DNA of 64,000 nucleotides from Streptomyces ambofaciens ATCC 23877 (lineage in GTDB: Bacteria; Actinomycetota; Actinomycetes; Streptomycetales; Streptomycetaceae), in contig NZ_CP012382.1 in the NCBI RefSeq assembly GCF_001267885.1, positions 6,373,001 through 6,437,000 of the forward strand. Reading direction: 5' to 3'. Made by a program: the position numbers and the translations under genes. Positions within the stretch are counted from its first letter, which is position 1. Each line of letters begins with the position of its first letter. This document shows, piece by piece, positions 44,624-53,210 of this stretch. The notes under the pieces were generated by a model that saw only the letters and a program-made list of their open reading frames with translations, searched no databases and had not been told where the DNA came from.

Positions 44624-45498
44624 GCCACCGCCTCTCCACGGGTGCGGGCGCCGAGCTTGCGCATGGCCGAGCGCAGATAGGCCTTGACGGTCTCCGGGCG
44701 CAGGCCGAGCCGCTCCGCGGCCGCCGCGTTCGTCGCCCCGGCGGCCACGCAGGCCAGCACGTCCACCTCACGGGGAGCGAGCCGGGCCGGCGGGGCGGCG
44801 GGCCCGCTCCCCGCCGCCAGTAGTCCGCACGCCCGCAACAACTCCTCCCGCAGCGCCGGGTCCGCGATCCTGGGCGCCAGTGCGCGCAGCGCGGCGTGCG
44901 CCTCACGCACCTGTTCCCAGCCCGGGGAACCCCCGGGGCCGCACGCGGCCCGCGGCCGGGCCGCCGTCAGCAGCGCGCCCGCCTCGTCCCGCAGCACCAG
45001 CGCCTGCTCCACGTCCCGCGCCGCCTCCACGGCCGCGCTAAGCGTGCGGTCGCCCAACGGCTGGGCCGTGCGCAGGGCGCCGTAGAGCACCCCGCGCACC
45101 CGGCGCCGTACGACCACCGGGACCGCCACCACCGAGCGCAGCCCCTCGGCGGCGACCGGGAGGTCGTACTCGTGGCTGATCTGCCGCGAGACGGAGTAGT
45201 CGCTCACCGCGCACGGCCGCGTGAGCGCCACCGCCTTGCCGCCCAAGCCGTTGCCGGAGGTCACCGCGAGGGCGCTCAGCGCGGCCGTGGCCGTCCCGCT
45301 CAGCTCGCTGATGCGGACCTGGCGGCGCCCGGACTCCACCAGCCCGCCGAAGGCGACCGGCAGCCCGGTCGTCCGCCGCAGCCGCACCAGCGCGCTGCGG
45401 ATCTCCACCCCGCCGGCCGTGTCCACCGCCACCCGTTCCGCCCTCCTCGCGCCCGTCCCGGGACGCACACCCCCGTTCGGGGGTAGTGAGACCTGCAT
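44593..45498 (-). CDS. GAF-like LuxR-family regulator
   Basis: 301 residues from ATG 45498 (GTG 45501 adjoins). A sensory domain with a GAF-like pattern occupies about residues 25-175 (ALVRLRRTTGLPVAFGGLV, SDYSVSRQISHEYDLP, LRSVVAVPVVVRRRVRGVLYGAL). The C-terminal LuxR helix-turn-helix is LAPREVDVLACVAAGATNAAAAERLGLRPETVKAYLRSAMRKLG. This layout is common for regulators divergent from acyl-CoA synthetase or dehydrogenase genes; here the divergent synthetase starts 57 bases away. It probably controls that gene. Confidence 0.87.
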   Translation of the reverse strand: MQVSLPPNGGVRPGTGARRAERVAVDTAGGVEIRSALVRLRRTTGLPVAFGGLVESGRRQVRISELSGTATAALSALAVTSGNGLGGKAVALTRPCAVSDYSVSRQISHEYDLPVAAEGLRSVVAVPVVVRRRVRGVLYGALRTAQPLGDRTLSAAVEAARDVEQALVLRDEAGALLTAARPRAACGPGGSPGWEQVREAHAALRALAPRIADPALREELLRACGLLAAGSGPAAPPARLAPREVDVLACVAAGATNAAAAERLGLRPETVKAYLRSAMRKLGARTRGEAVAAARRAGGLP

Positions 45499-45555
45499 CA
45501 CGGATTACACGATGGCAGAGAGCCGCCCGGCAAGGTCCGGCACGAAGGAGGACAG

Positions 45556-47229
45556 ATGACGACGGCCACGGAGCTGTTCCGCAGCGCACGGGACTTCCTG
45601 CTGGAGCACCGCGAGGACTACGCCGCCGCCTACGAGGGCTTCACCTGGCCCCGCCCCGGGAACTTCAACTGGGCGCTGGACTGGTTCGACGTCATCGCCG
45701 AGGGCAACCGGCGCACGGCGCTGCACATCGTCGAGGAGGACGGTTCCGAGGTCCGGGTCTCCTTCGCCGAGATGTCCGCCCGCTCCGACCGGGTCGCGAA
45801 CCGGCTGCGCGAGTGGGGCGTCGGCCCCGAGGACCGCATCCTCGTCATGCTCGGCAACCAGGTCGAGCTGTGGGAGACCGCGCTCGCCGCGATGAAGCTC
45901 CGGGCCGTGGTCATCCCGGCCACCCCGCTGCTCGGCCCCGCCGACCTGCGCGACCGCGTCGACCGCGGCCGGGTCGGGCACGTCATCGTGCGCGCCGCGG
46001 ACACCGGCAAGTTCGCCGACGTCCCCGGCGACTACACCCGCGTCGCGGTCGGCGGCACGACGGCGCCGGGCTGGTCGCGGTACGAGGACGCGTACACCGC
46101 CTCCGACGTCTTCATCCCGGACGGCCCGACCACCGCCGACGACCCGCTGATGCTGTACTTCACCTCGGGTACGACGGCCCGGCCCAAGCTGGTCGAGCAC
46201 ACCCACGCCTCGTACCCGATCGGGCATCTCGCGACCATGTACTGGATCGGGCTGAAGCCCGGCGACGTCCACCTGAACATCTCCTCGCCCGGCTGGGCCA
46301 AGCACGCCTGGTCGAACCTGTTCGCGCCGTGGAACGCCGAGGCGACCGTCTTCCTGCACAACTACACGCGGTTCGACGCCGGCCGCCTGATGGCCGAGAT
46401 GGACCGGGCCGCCGTGACCACCTTCTGCGCCCCGCCCACCGTCTGGCGGATGCTCATCCAGTCCGACCTGAGCCGGCTCGCCACCCCGCCGCGCGAGGTC
46501 GTCGCCGCCGGTGAGCCGCTCAACCCCGAGGTGATCGAACAGGTGCGCCGCGCCTGGGGCGTGACCGTCCGGGACGGCTTCGGGCAGACCGAGACGGCCG
46601 TCCAGGTCTCCAACAGCCCCGGCCAGGTCCTGAAGACCGGCTCCATGGGCCGCCCCAGCCCCGGCTACCGCGTAGAACTCCTCGACCCGGTCACCGGCGC
46701 GCCCGGCGCCGACGAGGGCGAGATCGCCCTCGACCTGTCCGAGAGCCCCGTCGGCCTGATGACCGGCTACCACGGCGACCCCGACCGCACGGCGGAGGCG
46801 ATGGCCGGCGGGTACTACCGCACCGGTGACATCGGCGCCCGCGACGCGGACGGGTACCTCACCTACGTGGGCCGGGCCGACGACGTGTTCAAGGCCAGCG
46901 ACTACAAGATCAGCCCCTTCGAGCTGGAGAGCGCCCTGCTGGAGCACGAGGCGGTCGCCGAGGCGGCCGTCGTGCCGGCCCCGGACGAGCTGCGCCTCGC
47001 GGTGCCGAAGGCGTACGTGGTCCCGGCGGCGGGCTGGGAGCCGGGCCCCGACACCGCGAAGGTCCTCTTCGAGCACTCCCGCCGGACCCTCGCCCCCTAC
47101 AAGCGCATCCGGCGCCTGGAGTTCGGCGAACTGCCCAAGACCGTCTCCGGCAAGATCCGCCGCATCGCACTGCGCGAGGCCACGGCGGCCGGTTCCACGG
47201 ACGAGTACCGCGAGGAGGACTTCCGGTGA
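45556..47229 (+). CDS. Acyl-CoA synthetase (AMP-forming), medium-chain-like
   Basis: 557 residues from ATG 45556 with AAGGAGG upstream. Adenylate-forming enzyme: P-loop LYFTSGTTARPKLVEHTH, GFGQTETAV, YRTGDIGARDADGYLTYVGRADDVFKASDYKISPFELESALLEH (A8 hinge), and the catalytic Lys in KTVSGKIRR. ANL enzymes with this pattern (SGWAKHAW-like stretch SPGWAKHAWSNLFAPW) activate acetyl to medium-chain acids. Its stop overlaps the next ATG by four bases, so both synthetases were one operon before the insertion. Likely regulated by the divergent GAF-LuxR protein. Confidence 0.92.
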   Translation: MTTATELFRSARDFLLEHREDYAAAYEGFTWPRPGNFNWALDWFDVIAEGNRRTALHIVEEDGSEVRVSFAEMSARSDRVANRLREWGVGPEDRILVMLGNQVELWETALAAMKLRAVVIPATPLLGPADLRDRVDRGRVGHVIVRAADTGKFADVPGDYTRVAVGGTTAPGWSRYEDAYTASDVFIPDGPTTADDPLMLYFTSGTTARPKLVEHTHASYPIGHLATMYWIGLKPGDVHLNISSPGWAKHAWSNLFAPWNAEATVFLHNYTRFDAGRLMAEMDRAAVTTFCAPPTVWRMLIQSDLSRLATPPREVVAAGEPLNPEVIEQVRRAWGVTVRDGFGQTETAVQVSNSPGQVLKTGSMGRPSPGYRVELLDPVTGAPGADEGEIALDLSESPVGLMTGYHGDPDRTAEAMAGGYYRTGDIGARDADGYLTYVGRADDVFKASDYKISPFELESALLEHEAVAEAAVVPAPDELRLAVPKAYVVPAAGWEPGPDTAKVLFEHSRRTLAPYKRIRRLEFGELPKTVSGKIRRIALREATAAGSTDEYREEDFR

Positions 47230-47789
47230 CCCCGCCCCCCGCACAGCCGTCGTACGCCCACGGCACCAGCACGGCCCCCCTCCTCGGCGACACCATCGGC
47301 GCGAACCTCGACCGCGCCATCGCCGCCCACCCCGGCCGCGAGGCCCTGGTCGACGTCCCGTCCGGACGGCGCTGGACCTACGCCGAGTTCGGCGCGGACG
47401 TCGACGAGGTGGCGCGCGGACTGCTGGCGAAGGGCGTCGCCAGGGGCGACCGGGTCGGCATCTGGGCGGTCAACTGCCCCGAGTGGGTCCTCGTCCAGTA
47501 CGCCACCGCCCGCATCGGCGCCGTCCTGGTGAACGTCAACCCGGCCTACCGCGCCCACGAGCTGGAGTACGTCCTCAAGCAGGCCGGCATCACCGTGCTG
47601 ATCGCCTCCCTCACCCACAAGAGCAGCGACTACCGGGCGATCGTGGACCAGGTCCGCGGCAGGTGCCCACAGCTGCGCGAGACCGTCTACATCGGCGACC
47701 CGTCCTGGGACGCCCTCACCGCGGGCGCCGCCTCGGTGCCGCACGACCGGCTCGCGGCCGCGGCGGCCGAGCTGAGCTGCGACGACCCG
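47226..47789 (+). pseudogene. Acyl-CoA synthetase (FadD-like), 5' fragment, disrupted by the R4-type element
   Basis: 188 codons of a second AMP-forming acyl-CoA synthetase (RRWTYAEFGADVDEVARGLLAKGV, DRVGIWAVNCPEWVLVQYATARIGAVLVNVNPAYR, LSCDDP). Homology stops at base 47789; the frame then runs through 42 foreign codons to a stop at 47919-47921. The remaining C-terminal part is at 51221-52129. About 50 codons that should lie between the halves, including the YTSGTTG-type ATP-binding loop, are absent from both flanks. The gene cannot work as it stands. Confidence 0.88.
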
Positions 47790-48080
47790 GGCGGCGCCCT
47801 CACGGGCTCTCACGCCATCCGGGAGGGTCTGGCGCTCTCACTTCGGTTGTGCGTCCAGACGGATGCACCGGGACTCCCCGACTCACGTTTCACTCTCGAC
47901 AGCCGAGACCGTGCGCCGTAGGGGGCTGCGCACCGAAGCCGCAGACCCACTGAGCACGGGGGCGTGTCCTGGGGAGTGCTCGGGACACACCCGTCGCGTG
48001 TCGGCCGGCTCAGTGAGTCTTGGAGCCAAGTCGCGGCAAACCGCTACGAGTTGACCGGATGACAACGCCACACTTGAGGC

Positions 48081-48677
48081 ATGGACGAACTGTATGTAGT
48101 CCGGCATGAGCCGACCTGGCGCGAGGAGCCGGAACCAGACGACGAGTACGACAACGACACGGACCACAAAACCCTGTACGCCCTCTTCGGGCTGGCCATC
48201 TACAAGGCCAACGTCCTCGAACACACCCTCGTCAACACCCTCGCCCTGGCCAGAATCATCACGGCGGAGGAGCAGGGGGAACAGCTCATCCGGGACCCTT
48301 GGGCGCAGGGCTTCAAGGACATGATGGGCAAGCTCATCAAGCGCGCCGAGCCGCACGTAAGCGCCTACCCGGAAGTGGTAGACGACCTGACCAACAGCCT
48401 GAAGCGGCGCAACTTCCTGGTTCATCACTTCTGGCGTGAGCGCATCCAAGAGACGATCGCCGAGGCGAGTCGAGCCAAGATGTGCGCGGACCTGAAGGCC
48501 GACTGCCGACTGTTCACTCAGACGGATGAGCGCCTGAGTGAGAGGGTCTTTGACCCCCTGGCGAGGAAGCGGGGAATCACGGCCGAGATGATCGAGGCTG
48601 CGTACGCGGAGGAACGCCGCGGGGCGATGAAGCGCTACGAGCCCGACTCGTTCACGGCCGAAGACGATTCGGGCTGA
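48081..48677 (+). CDS. HEPN-motif protein (candidate RNase), mobile-element cargo
   Basis: 198 residues from ATG 48081, with GAGG nearby upstream. Mostly alpha-helical. A long helix (YALFGLAIYKANVLEHTLVNTLALARII, about 33-60) is followed by RRNFLVHHFWRER, where R110-N111-x3-H115 is the R-x4-H motif of HEPN RNases and the context RN-hydrophobic-VH-aromatic matches HepT-like proteins. A basic, helical C-terminus follows (MCADLKADCRLFTQTDERLSERVFDPLARKRG). HEPN proteins are RNA-cleaving toxins and defence effectors. No antitoxin nucleotidyltransferase is adjacent; the next gene encodes a membrane-anchored protein 82 bases away. Fold assignment is by motif only. Confidence 0.6.
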   Translation: MDELYVVRHEPTWREEPEPDDEYDNDTDHKTLYALFGLAIYKANVLEHTLVNTLALARIITAEEQGEQLIRDPWAQGFKDMMGKLIKRAEPHVSAYPEVVDDLTNSLKRRNFLVHHFWRERIQETIAEASRAKMCADLKADCRLFTQTDERLSERVFDPLARKRGITAEMIEAAYAEERRGAMKRYEPDSFTAEDDSG

Positions 48678-48759
48678 CCTGCTTGTTCACACGCCCCTGG
48701 CCAAGCTGAAATTGCCCTGAAGTTCCTGGGAGGCAACGGCGATGATGTAGCTTCCGGCC

Positions 48760-49428
48760 ATGAACACTCTGGCGGGGGACTGGTGGGAATCCGGCTCGTG
48801 GTGGCAGCTCGTCGTCACGATCACTGCGAGCATCGCGGTGGGCATTCTCGGAGCCTGGGCGGCGCTCAGGTCCAGCAACCCAAAGCGTCAACTCACCTGG
48901 CGAGTGCGGTCCAACACCCCGCTCATGAGCGTACCCGGAAACCCCCAAGGGTCTGAGCTCGCCGTCACCTTCTTCGGTGCGCCGCTGGCATCACCGCGCA
49001 TCGTTGAACTCGTCATTGCCAACTCAGGTCGGCGTGACATCACCGCCGCCATGTTCCATGACGCTCAACCACTGCGGTTCGACTTTGGCGCCCCCGTCTG
49101 CACCATCCTGGATGTGACGACATCCCCCGCCGGAAGCATCCGCCCCACGTTCGACACCGCTGGCTGGCACATCGTGGGCGATGACACATCGGGAGAATGT
49201 TGGGTTGACGTCCTCCCCACGCTGCTCAGCAAGGGGCAGGAAGTCGTACTTTCTGTACTCGTCGACGGCGATGAAAAGCCAGTGGACTTGGTCAGGTTCC
49301 CGCTGGTCGATGTCGCTCCAGTCTCCGAAGCGCCGGGGGAACGGTCGCGAGCGCTCGCCGAGGCACTCAGCCGAACGTCGATCTACCTCGGGCCGATCCG
49401 CATCAGGGTGCGCTCTGATCGACCCTGA
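48760..49428 (+). CDS. Membrane-anchored protein of unknown function, mobile-element cargo
   Basis: 222 residues from ATG 48760. A single N-terminal membrane helix (WWQLVVTITASIAVGILGAWAALR, about 14-37) is followed by a soluble beta-rich domain of about 180 residues (RQLTWRVRSNTPLMSV, LAVTFFGAPLASPRIVELVIANSGRRDITAAMF, VVLSVLVDGD). No catalytic motif seen and no family name that I can give. No clear ribosome-binding site precedes the ATG. Same strand and next to the HEPN-motif gene, so the pair may act together, but this is inference. Confidence 0.6.
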   Translation: MNTLAGDWWESGSWWQLVVTITASIAVGILGAWAALRSSNPKRQLTWRVRSNTPLMSVPGNPQGSELAVTFFGAPLASPRIVELVIANSGRRDITAAMFHDAQPLRFDFGAPVCTILDVTTSPAGSIRPTFDTAGWHIVGDDTSGECWVDVLPTLLSKGQEVVLSVLVDGDEKPVDLVRFPLVDVAPVSEAPGERSRALAEALSRTSIYLGPIRIRVRSDRP

Positions 49429-49718
49429 AACCGTGGCGCAAGGGCGGGCGGTAAGACGCAGCGGTGCGGAAACCACGGCTCAGGGGATCACCCCCCGACC
49501 GACGTCCGACCGAGCGGGCAGGCGCCCGGGCGGCTGAGGACGCAGCACGCGGCCCGCTCGCGAACGATCACGCAGCCTCGGGCCCCAGTCCTCGGCCGCT
49601 CGCTCCCTCGACAACAACGACGCGGACGACCGGGCACTCCTCGACGAGCTGATGCCCATCACGTACAACGCCTTCAACCGCAACGGTCGTGTCGCCCCCT
49701 GACGCCAGGCAGACGGAA
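49429..49718. other. Gap after the cargo genes, with a 3' gene fragment
   Basis: No intact gene. Bases 49539-49701 are open rightward without a start and end with protein-like codons (SLDNNDADDRALLDELM, PITYNAFNRNGRVAP), probably the tail of a lost element gene. The rest shows nothing. Confidence 0.4.
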
Positions 49719-49752
49719 GCCCCGGCTACCCCCGAAAGGGGGTAGCCGGGGC
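49719..49752. terminator. Strong bidirectional terminator
   Basis: Perfect 15-bp stem GCCCCGGCTACCCCC / GGGGGTAGCCGGGGC with a GAAA tetraloop, 14 bases beyond the integrase stop. It serves the leftward integrase gene and anything entering from the left. Confidence 0.93.
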
Positions 49753-49765
49753 CTCGTCGTATCCG

Positions 49766-51196
49766 CTACTCGCTCACGTCCCGCCACTCGATGGTGACGT
49801 GGTCATCGACAGACATGGAGGACATGTGCCGGCCCTTGGCCGGGTTCAGGGTGACGATGCAGCAGAAGTCCACCCACGCACGACGCGTCGGCAGAGGCAG
49901 ACTCGGCCACCCCTCGATCAAGCCCGCGACCCCCTTCACCGGGTCGAGCGGAGGGATGCCGCCCGAGCTCACCGTCTCCGACTCGATCTCTTCGAGCTTC
50001 TTCTGGAGCGCCGTCGACCCAGCGGTCATCTGAGACAGACTGATCGCTCCCTCTGCGTAGGCCACAGCCAGCCCGTCGAGACGCTGCCGCAGTTCCTGTG
50101 CCTGACTCTGGAGCTGGGCCCCTGACTGGCCGTCCTGGGCGTTCTGACTCTCCAGGATCTGACCCAGAAAGTCAGGGAACATCAGCCGGGCCAGCGTCGC
50201 CTTGCTCGCACAGTCGTCGGCGATGCTCCGCGGAGTACGCGTGTGCGTAGCCGCGCAGCCGTACACCGGGACACCCCGGTAGCCGCGACCGTTGACCGTG
50301 TCAGTGCATCCGTCGTACCCGCAGTTCCCGATGCCGGCGAGCAGCGTGCCCGGCGTCCGGCCGGTCCGCTTGCCTCCCGAGAACCGCTCCGGGCTGTTCA
50401 GGATGGCCACGACTGAGTAGTGCACCTCCGGGTCGAGGATCGGGGGCCACTGCGCCTGCCCCATCACCTCACCGAGATACGTGGCCATCCCGGCGTAGCG
50501 CGGGGACGTGAGTACCTTCTTCACGCCCCGCAGCGTCCACCCCTTGGCGCCCGTGACCTTACTGCGGGGCGACTGGAGCTTGGCCTCGTCCCACTTGCGG
50601 GCGACCGCCGACAGAGACTCCCCGGCGAGGATCATCTGAGCGCCCTCGACGATGGCCGCAGCCTCGTCGGCGATGAGCGTCATGTGGTCGTCTGCGTATC
50701 CGAAGGGGCGGATGCCGGCGGTGTACGGGCGGCCCTGCTGGGCGGCCTGCTGGTTGGCGAGCTTCTGGCGCGCGGCCTTCTGCTCACCCTCGTAGGTGGC
50801 CCAGGCCGTCACCGTGCGGGCGACAGCTCGGCCGGCCGGCGTGGCCAGGTCGAGGTGTCCGGCCTCGACCGCGTAGACGTTGACGCCGAGCTCGATGACG
50901 CGCTCCAGGTCCCGCGTGACGCGGATGAGGCGGTCAGTGTGCCAGCACACGATCGCCTGCGGGTTGCTCTGGAGCATGGCTTCGAAGTCGGGCCGGACGA
51001 CGTTCTTCTTCGTGGCGCTCAGGTCGTTGTCGACCCAGACGTGTCGGACCTTGAGCCCGAGCTGTGCGGCGAGCGTCCGGCAGCGCTTCTCCTGCCGCTG
51101 GACGCCGTACTCGTCGCCCGTGAGATCCTGGCTGATGCGGACGTAGATGTCGCACTCGGCGACCTGCCCTGACCCGCGATTTTGCATGAAGGGCAT
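49766..51196 (-). CDS. R4-type large serine integrase (Sre-like)
   Basis: 476 residues from ATG 51196 (ATG 51187 is an alternative). Serine recombinase catalytic domain: S22 in CDIYVRISQDLTGDEYGVQRQEKRC, with WVDNDLSATKKNVVRPDFEAML and IVCWHTDRLIRVTRDL. The recombinase domain has GIRPFGYADDHMTLI, GWTLRGVKKVLTSPRYAG and QWPPILDPEVHY; the zinc ribbon is NCGYDGC...VYGCAATH. A coiled-coil region (LRQRLDGLAVAYAEGAISLSQMTAGSTALQKKLEEIES) precedes the end. From memory the sequence closely parallels phage R4 Sre throughout. It catalyses attP x attB recombination at an acyl-CoA synthetase gene, exactly where it sits. Confidence 0.93.
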   Translation of the reverse strand: MPFMQNRGSGQVAECDIYVRISQDLTGDEYGVQRQEKRCRTLAAQLGLKVRHVWVDNDLSATKKNVVRPDFEAMLQSNPQAIVCWHTDRLIRVTRDLERVIELGVNVYAVEAGHLDLATPAGRAVARTVTAWATYEGEQKAARQKLANQQAAQQGRPYTAGIRPFGYADDHMTLIADEAAAIVEGAQMILAGESLSAVARKWDEAKLQSPRSKVTGAKGWTLRGVKKVLTSPRYAGMATYLGEVMGQAQWPPILDPEVHYSVVAILNSPERFSGGKRTGRTPGTLLAGIGNCGYDGCTDTVNGRGYRGVPVYGCAATHTRTPRSIADDCASKATLARLMFPDFLGQILESQNAQDGQSGAQLQSQAQELRQRLDGLAVAYAEGAISLSQMTAGSTALQKKLEEIESETVSSGGIPPLDPVKGVAGLIEGWPSLPLPTRRAWVDFCCIVTLNPAKGRHMSSMSVDDHVTIEWRDVSE

Positions 51197-51220
51197 GGTA
51201 CCCCCAAGGTGTACCGCTCG

Positions 51221-52129
51221 TTCGGCATGGTCATGGGCAACCTGGGCGCCACCTCCCACGCCGCCTGCATCGTCATCCCCGGCCCCTCCTTCGACCCGGC
51301 CGCCACCCTGGCGGCGGTCCAGCAGGAGCGGTGCACGTCCCTGTACGGCGTCCCCACCATGTTCATCGCGGAGTTGAACCTCCCCGACTTCGCCTCCTAC
51401 GACCTCACCTCCCTGCGCACCGGGATCATGGCGGGCTCACCCTGCCCCGTGGAGGTCATGAAGCGGGTGGTCGCCGAGATGCACATGGAGCAGGTCTCGA
51501 TCTGCTACGGCATGACCGAGACCTCCCCGGTCTCCCTCCAGACCCGCATGGACGACGACCTCGAACACCGCACCGGCACCGTCGGCCGGGTCCTGCCCCA
51601 CATCGAGGTCAAGGTCGTCGACCCGGTGACCGGCGTGACCGTGCCGCGCGGCGAGGCCGGGGAACTGCGCACCCGCGGCTACAGCGTGATGCTCGGCTAC
51701 TGGGACGAGCCCGGGAAGACCGCCGAGGCGATCGACCCCGGCCGCTGGATGCACACCGGGGACCTCGCGGTGATGCGCGACGACGGCTACGTCGAGATCG
51801 TCGGCCGCATCAAGGACATGATCATCAGGGGTGGCGAGAACATCTACCCGCGCGAGGTCGAGGAGTTCCTCCACGCCCACCCGAAGATCGCCGACGTCCA
51901 GGTCGTCGGCGTGCCGCACGAGCGCTACGGCGAGGAGGTCCTCGCCTGCGTCATCCCGCGCGAGGCGGCCGATCCGCTCACCCTGGAGGAGCTGCGCGCC
52001 TACTGCGACGGGCAGTTGGCCCACTACAAGATCCCCAGCCGCCTCCAGGTCCTCGACTCCTTCCCGATGACCGTGTCCGGGAAGGTGCGCAAGATCGAAC
52101 TGCGGGAGCGGTACGGGACGGGCGCTTGA
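51221..52129 (+). pseudogene. Acyl-CoA synthetase (FadD-like), 3' fragment
   Basis: 302 codons continuing the synthetase interrupted at 47789: FGMVMGNLGATSHAACIVIPGPSFDP, TSLYGVPTMFIAEL, CYGMTETSPVSLQTR, MHTGDLAVMRDDGYVEIVGRIKDMIIRGGENIYPREVEEFL and the catalytic Lys in MTVSGKVRKIEL. Intact to the natural stop. A product started inside it would lack the ATP-binding loop. The fragment is convergent with the DUF1963-like gene, six bases away. Confidence 0.9.
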
Positions 52130-52135
52130 GGGGGC

Positions 52136-53179
52136 CTACTGGACCAGCTCCAGGTGGGGGTGGTCCGGGGACACCGGGCAGACGTGGAGTTGCAGGTCGT
52201 AGCCTCGGGCGAGGTCGATCCGGGTGTGGTTCGCCGGGGGGACACCGGGAGGAAGCGGGTGGCGGGTCCGGTCCCCCTCCGGGGCCCAACTCGCGGTGCC
52301 GCGGTTCCATTCGGTCGTGGCGATGGTCAGCAGCGGGTCCATCCCGGTGCCGCACGTGGAGCAGACCCGTGGCATGGGGTCGGTCAGTCCCCAACGGGAC
52401 CAGCCACCGGCCTTCCAGCCGGGGGAGACGGACAGCTGATCCATGTAGAGCTCCTGCGGCGCCACGGCGTAGGCGCTGTCCACCGCGGATTCCGCTGCCT
52501 GCCACCTGCTCCAGTCCGCCAGCAGCTCCTGCAGTTCCTTGCCCAGCTCCAGGAAATGGGGGTACTCGACGACCTCCTCCGGCGAGAGCAGGCAGGGCTG
52601 GGGCACGTAGCCGGAGAACTGGACCGCGGGCGGCTCGGGGGGCGTGTCGAGGATGTCGGTGACCGCGGCGGCGGACCGCCGGAACAGCGCGGTCCTCGGG
52701 TGTTCCGGGTGGTCGAAGGGGCACCACAGCACCTGGAGCAGATCGGCGTCGGCCTGCCCGGACAAGCGCAGCGAGGGGACGTCGCGCAGGTACAGCTGGG
52801 CCACGGGCAGCATGGCGATCGGCCCCTCGGGCCACGGGCGGCCGGCATTGATCCGCTCGATGACCGCCCGCTCCTGCGGCGTGTACCCGGACGCGCCGGG
52901 AACGCCGTCCGCTCGACTCGCCGCGGCAGCTTGGATGCGCCGTAGCAGACGTACGTCCTCCGCTGAGGTGGGCTCGTTCACCTGGTCCCATTCGTGCGGG
53001 CCGTCGCAGTGGGGCCACGGCTCGTCGGCGGGCCACAGCAGCGGTCCACCGACCGAGCTGTCGTGCGGCGACGGAGACCCGGCGCGTGGGTGCAGCCGGG
53101 TCGCCGTGCGCGCCATCGGGGCCAGTTGAGGGAAGAGCGCGGCCACGTCGAACGGCCGCGGTGGGGTGGTACTACTCAT
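52136..53179 (-). CDS. DUF1963-like (YwqG-type) protein
   Basis: 347 residues from ATG 53179, with GGGAG six bases upstream. The motif GGPLLWPADEPWPHC, internal LPVAQLYLRDVP and LLQVLWCPFDHPEHP, a late CSTCGTGMDPLLTIATTEW and the final DLQLHVCPVSPDHPHLELVQ are typical of DUF1963 proteins of unknown function. Soluble, no signal peptide. It is immediately downstream (31 bases) of the secreted-endonuclease gene on the same strand. DUF1963/YwqG-like proteins sometimes sit beside toxins as candidate immunity factors, so this could be the cytoplasmic protector for the nuclease. That link is inference. Confidence 0.75.
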   Translation of the reverse strand: MSSTTPPRPFDVAALFPQLAPMARTATRLHPRAGSPSPHDSSVGGPLLWPADEPWPHCDGPHEWDQVNEPTSAEDVRLLRRIQAAAASRADGVPGASGYTPQERAVIERINAGRPWPEGPIAMLPVAQLYLRDVPSLRLSGQADADLLQVLWCPFDHPEHPRTALFRRSAAAVTDILDTPPEPPAVQFSGYVPQPCLLSPEEVVEYPHFLELGKELQELLADWSRWQAAESAVDSAYAVAPQELYMDQLSVSPGWKAGGWSRWGLTDPMPRVCSTCGTGMDPLLTIATTEWNRGTASWAPEGDRTRHPLPPGVPPANHTRIDLARGYDLQLHVCPVSPDHPHLELVQ

Positions 53180-53210
53180 ACTGGCTCCCGATGGCGCGAA
53201 TCGTCCGGGC

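Larger units (their letters stand above)
47790..51220. mobile_element. Integrated R4-type element remnant (serine integrase plus cargo)
   Basis: A 3.4-kb insertion in the acyl-CoA synthetase gene. The right edge carries a large serine integrase reading away from the junction. Phage R4 is known to integrate in an acyl-CoA synthetase gene through such an integrase, and the host sequence at the right edge (TTCGGCATGGTCATGGGCAA, 51221-51240) matches one side of the R4 attachment site as I remember it. The left edge lacks the matching half. Cargo is two small genes plus a decayed fragment; no phage structural genes. Local GC is lower than in the host gene. Bases 47790-48080 contain no gene. Confidence 0.8.

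Noticed and set aside
47960..47990. Inverted repeat GTGTCC / GGACAC near the left end of the R4-type element
   Set aside because: Only 6 bp and does not match the right junction, so it is not evidence for an attachment site.
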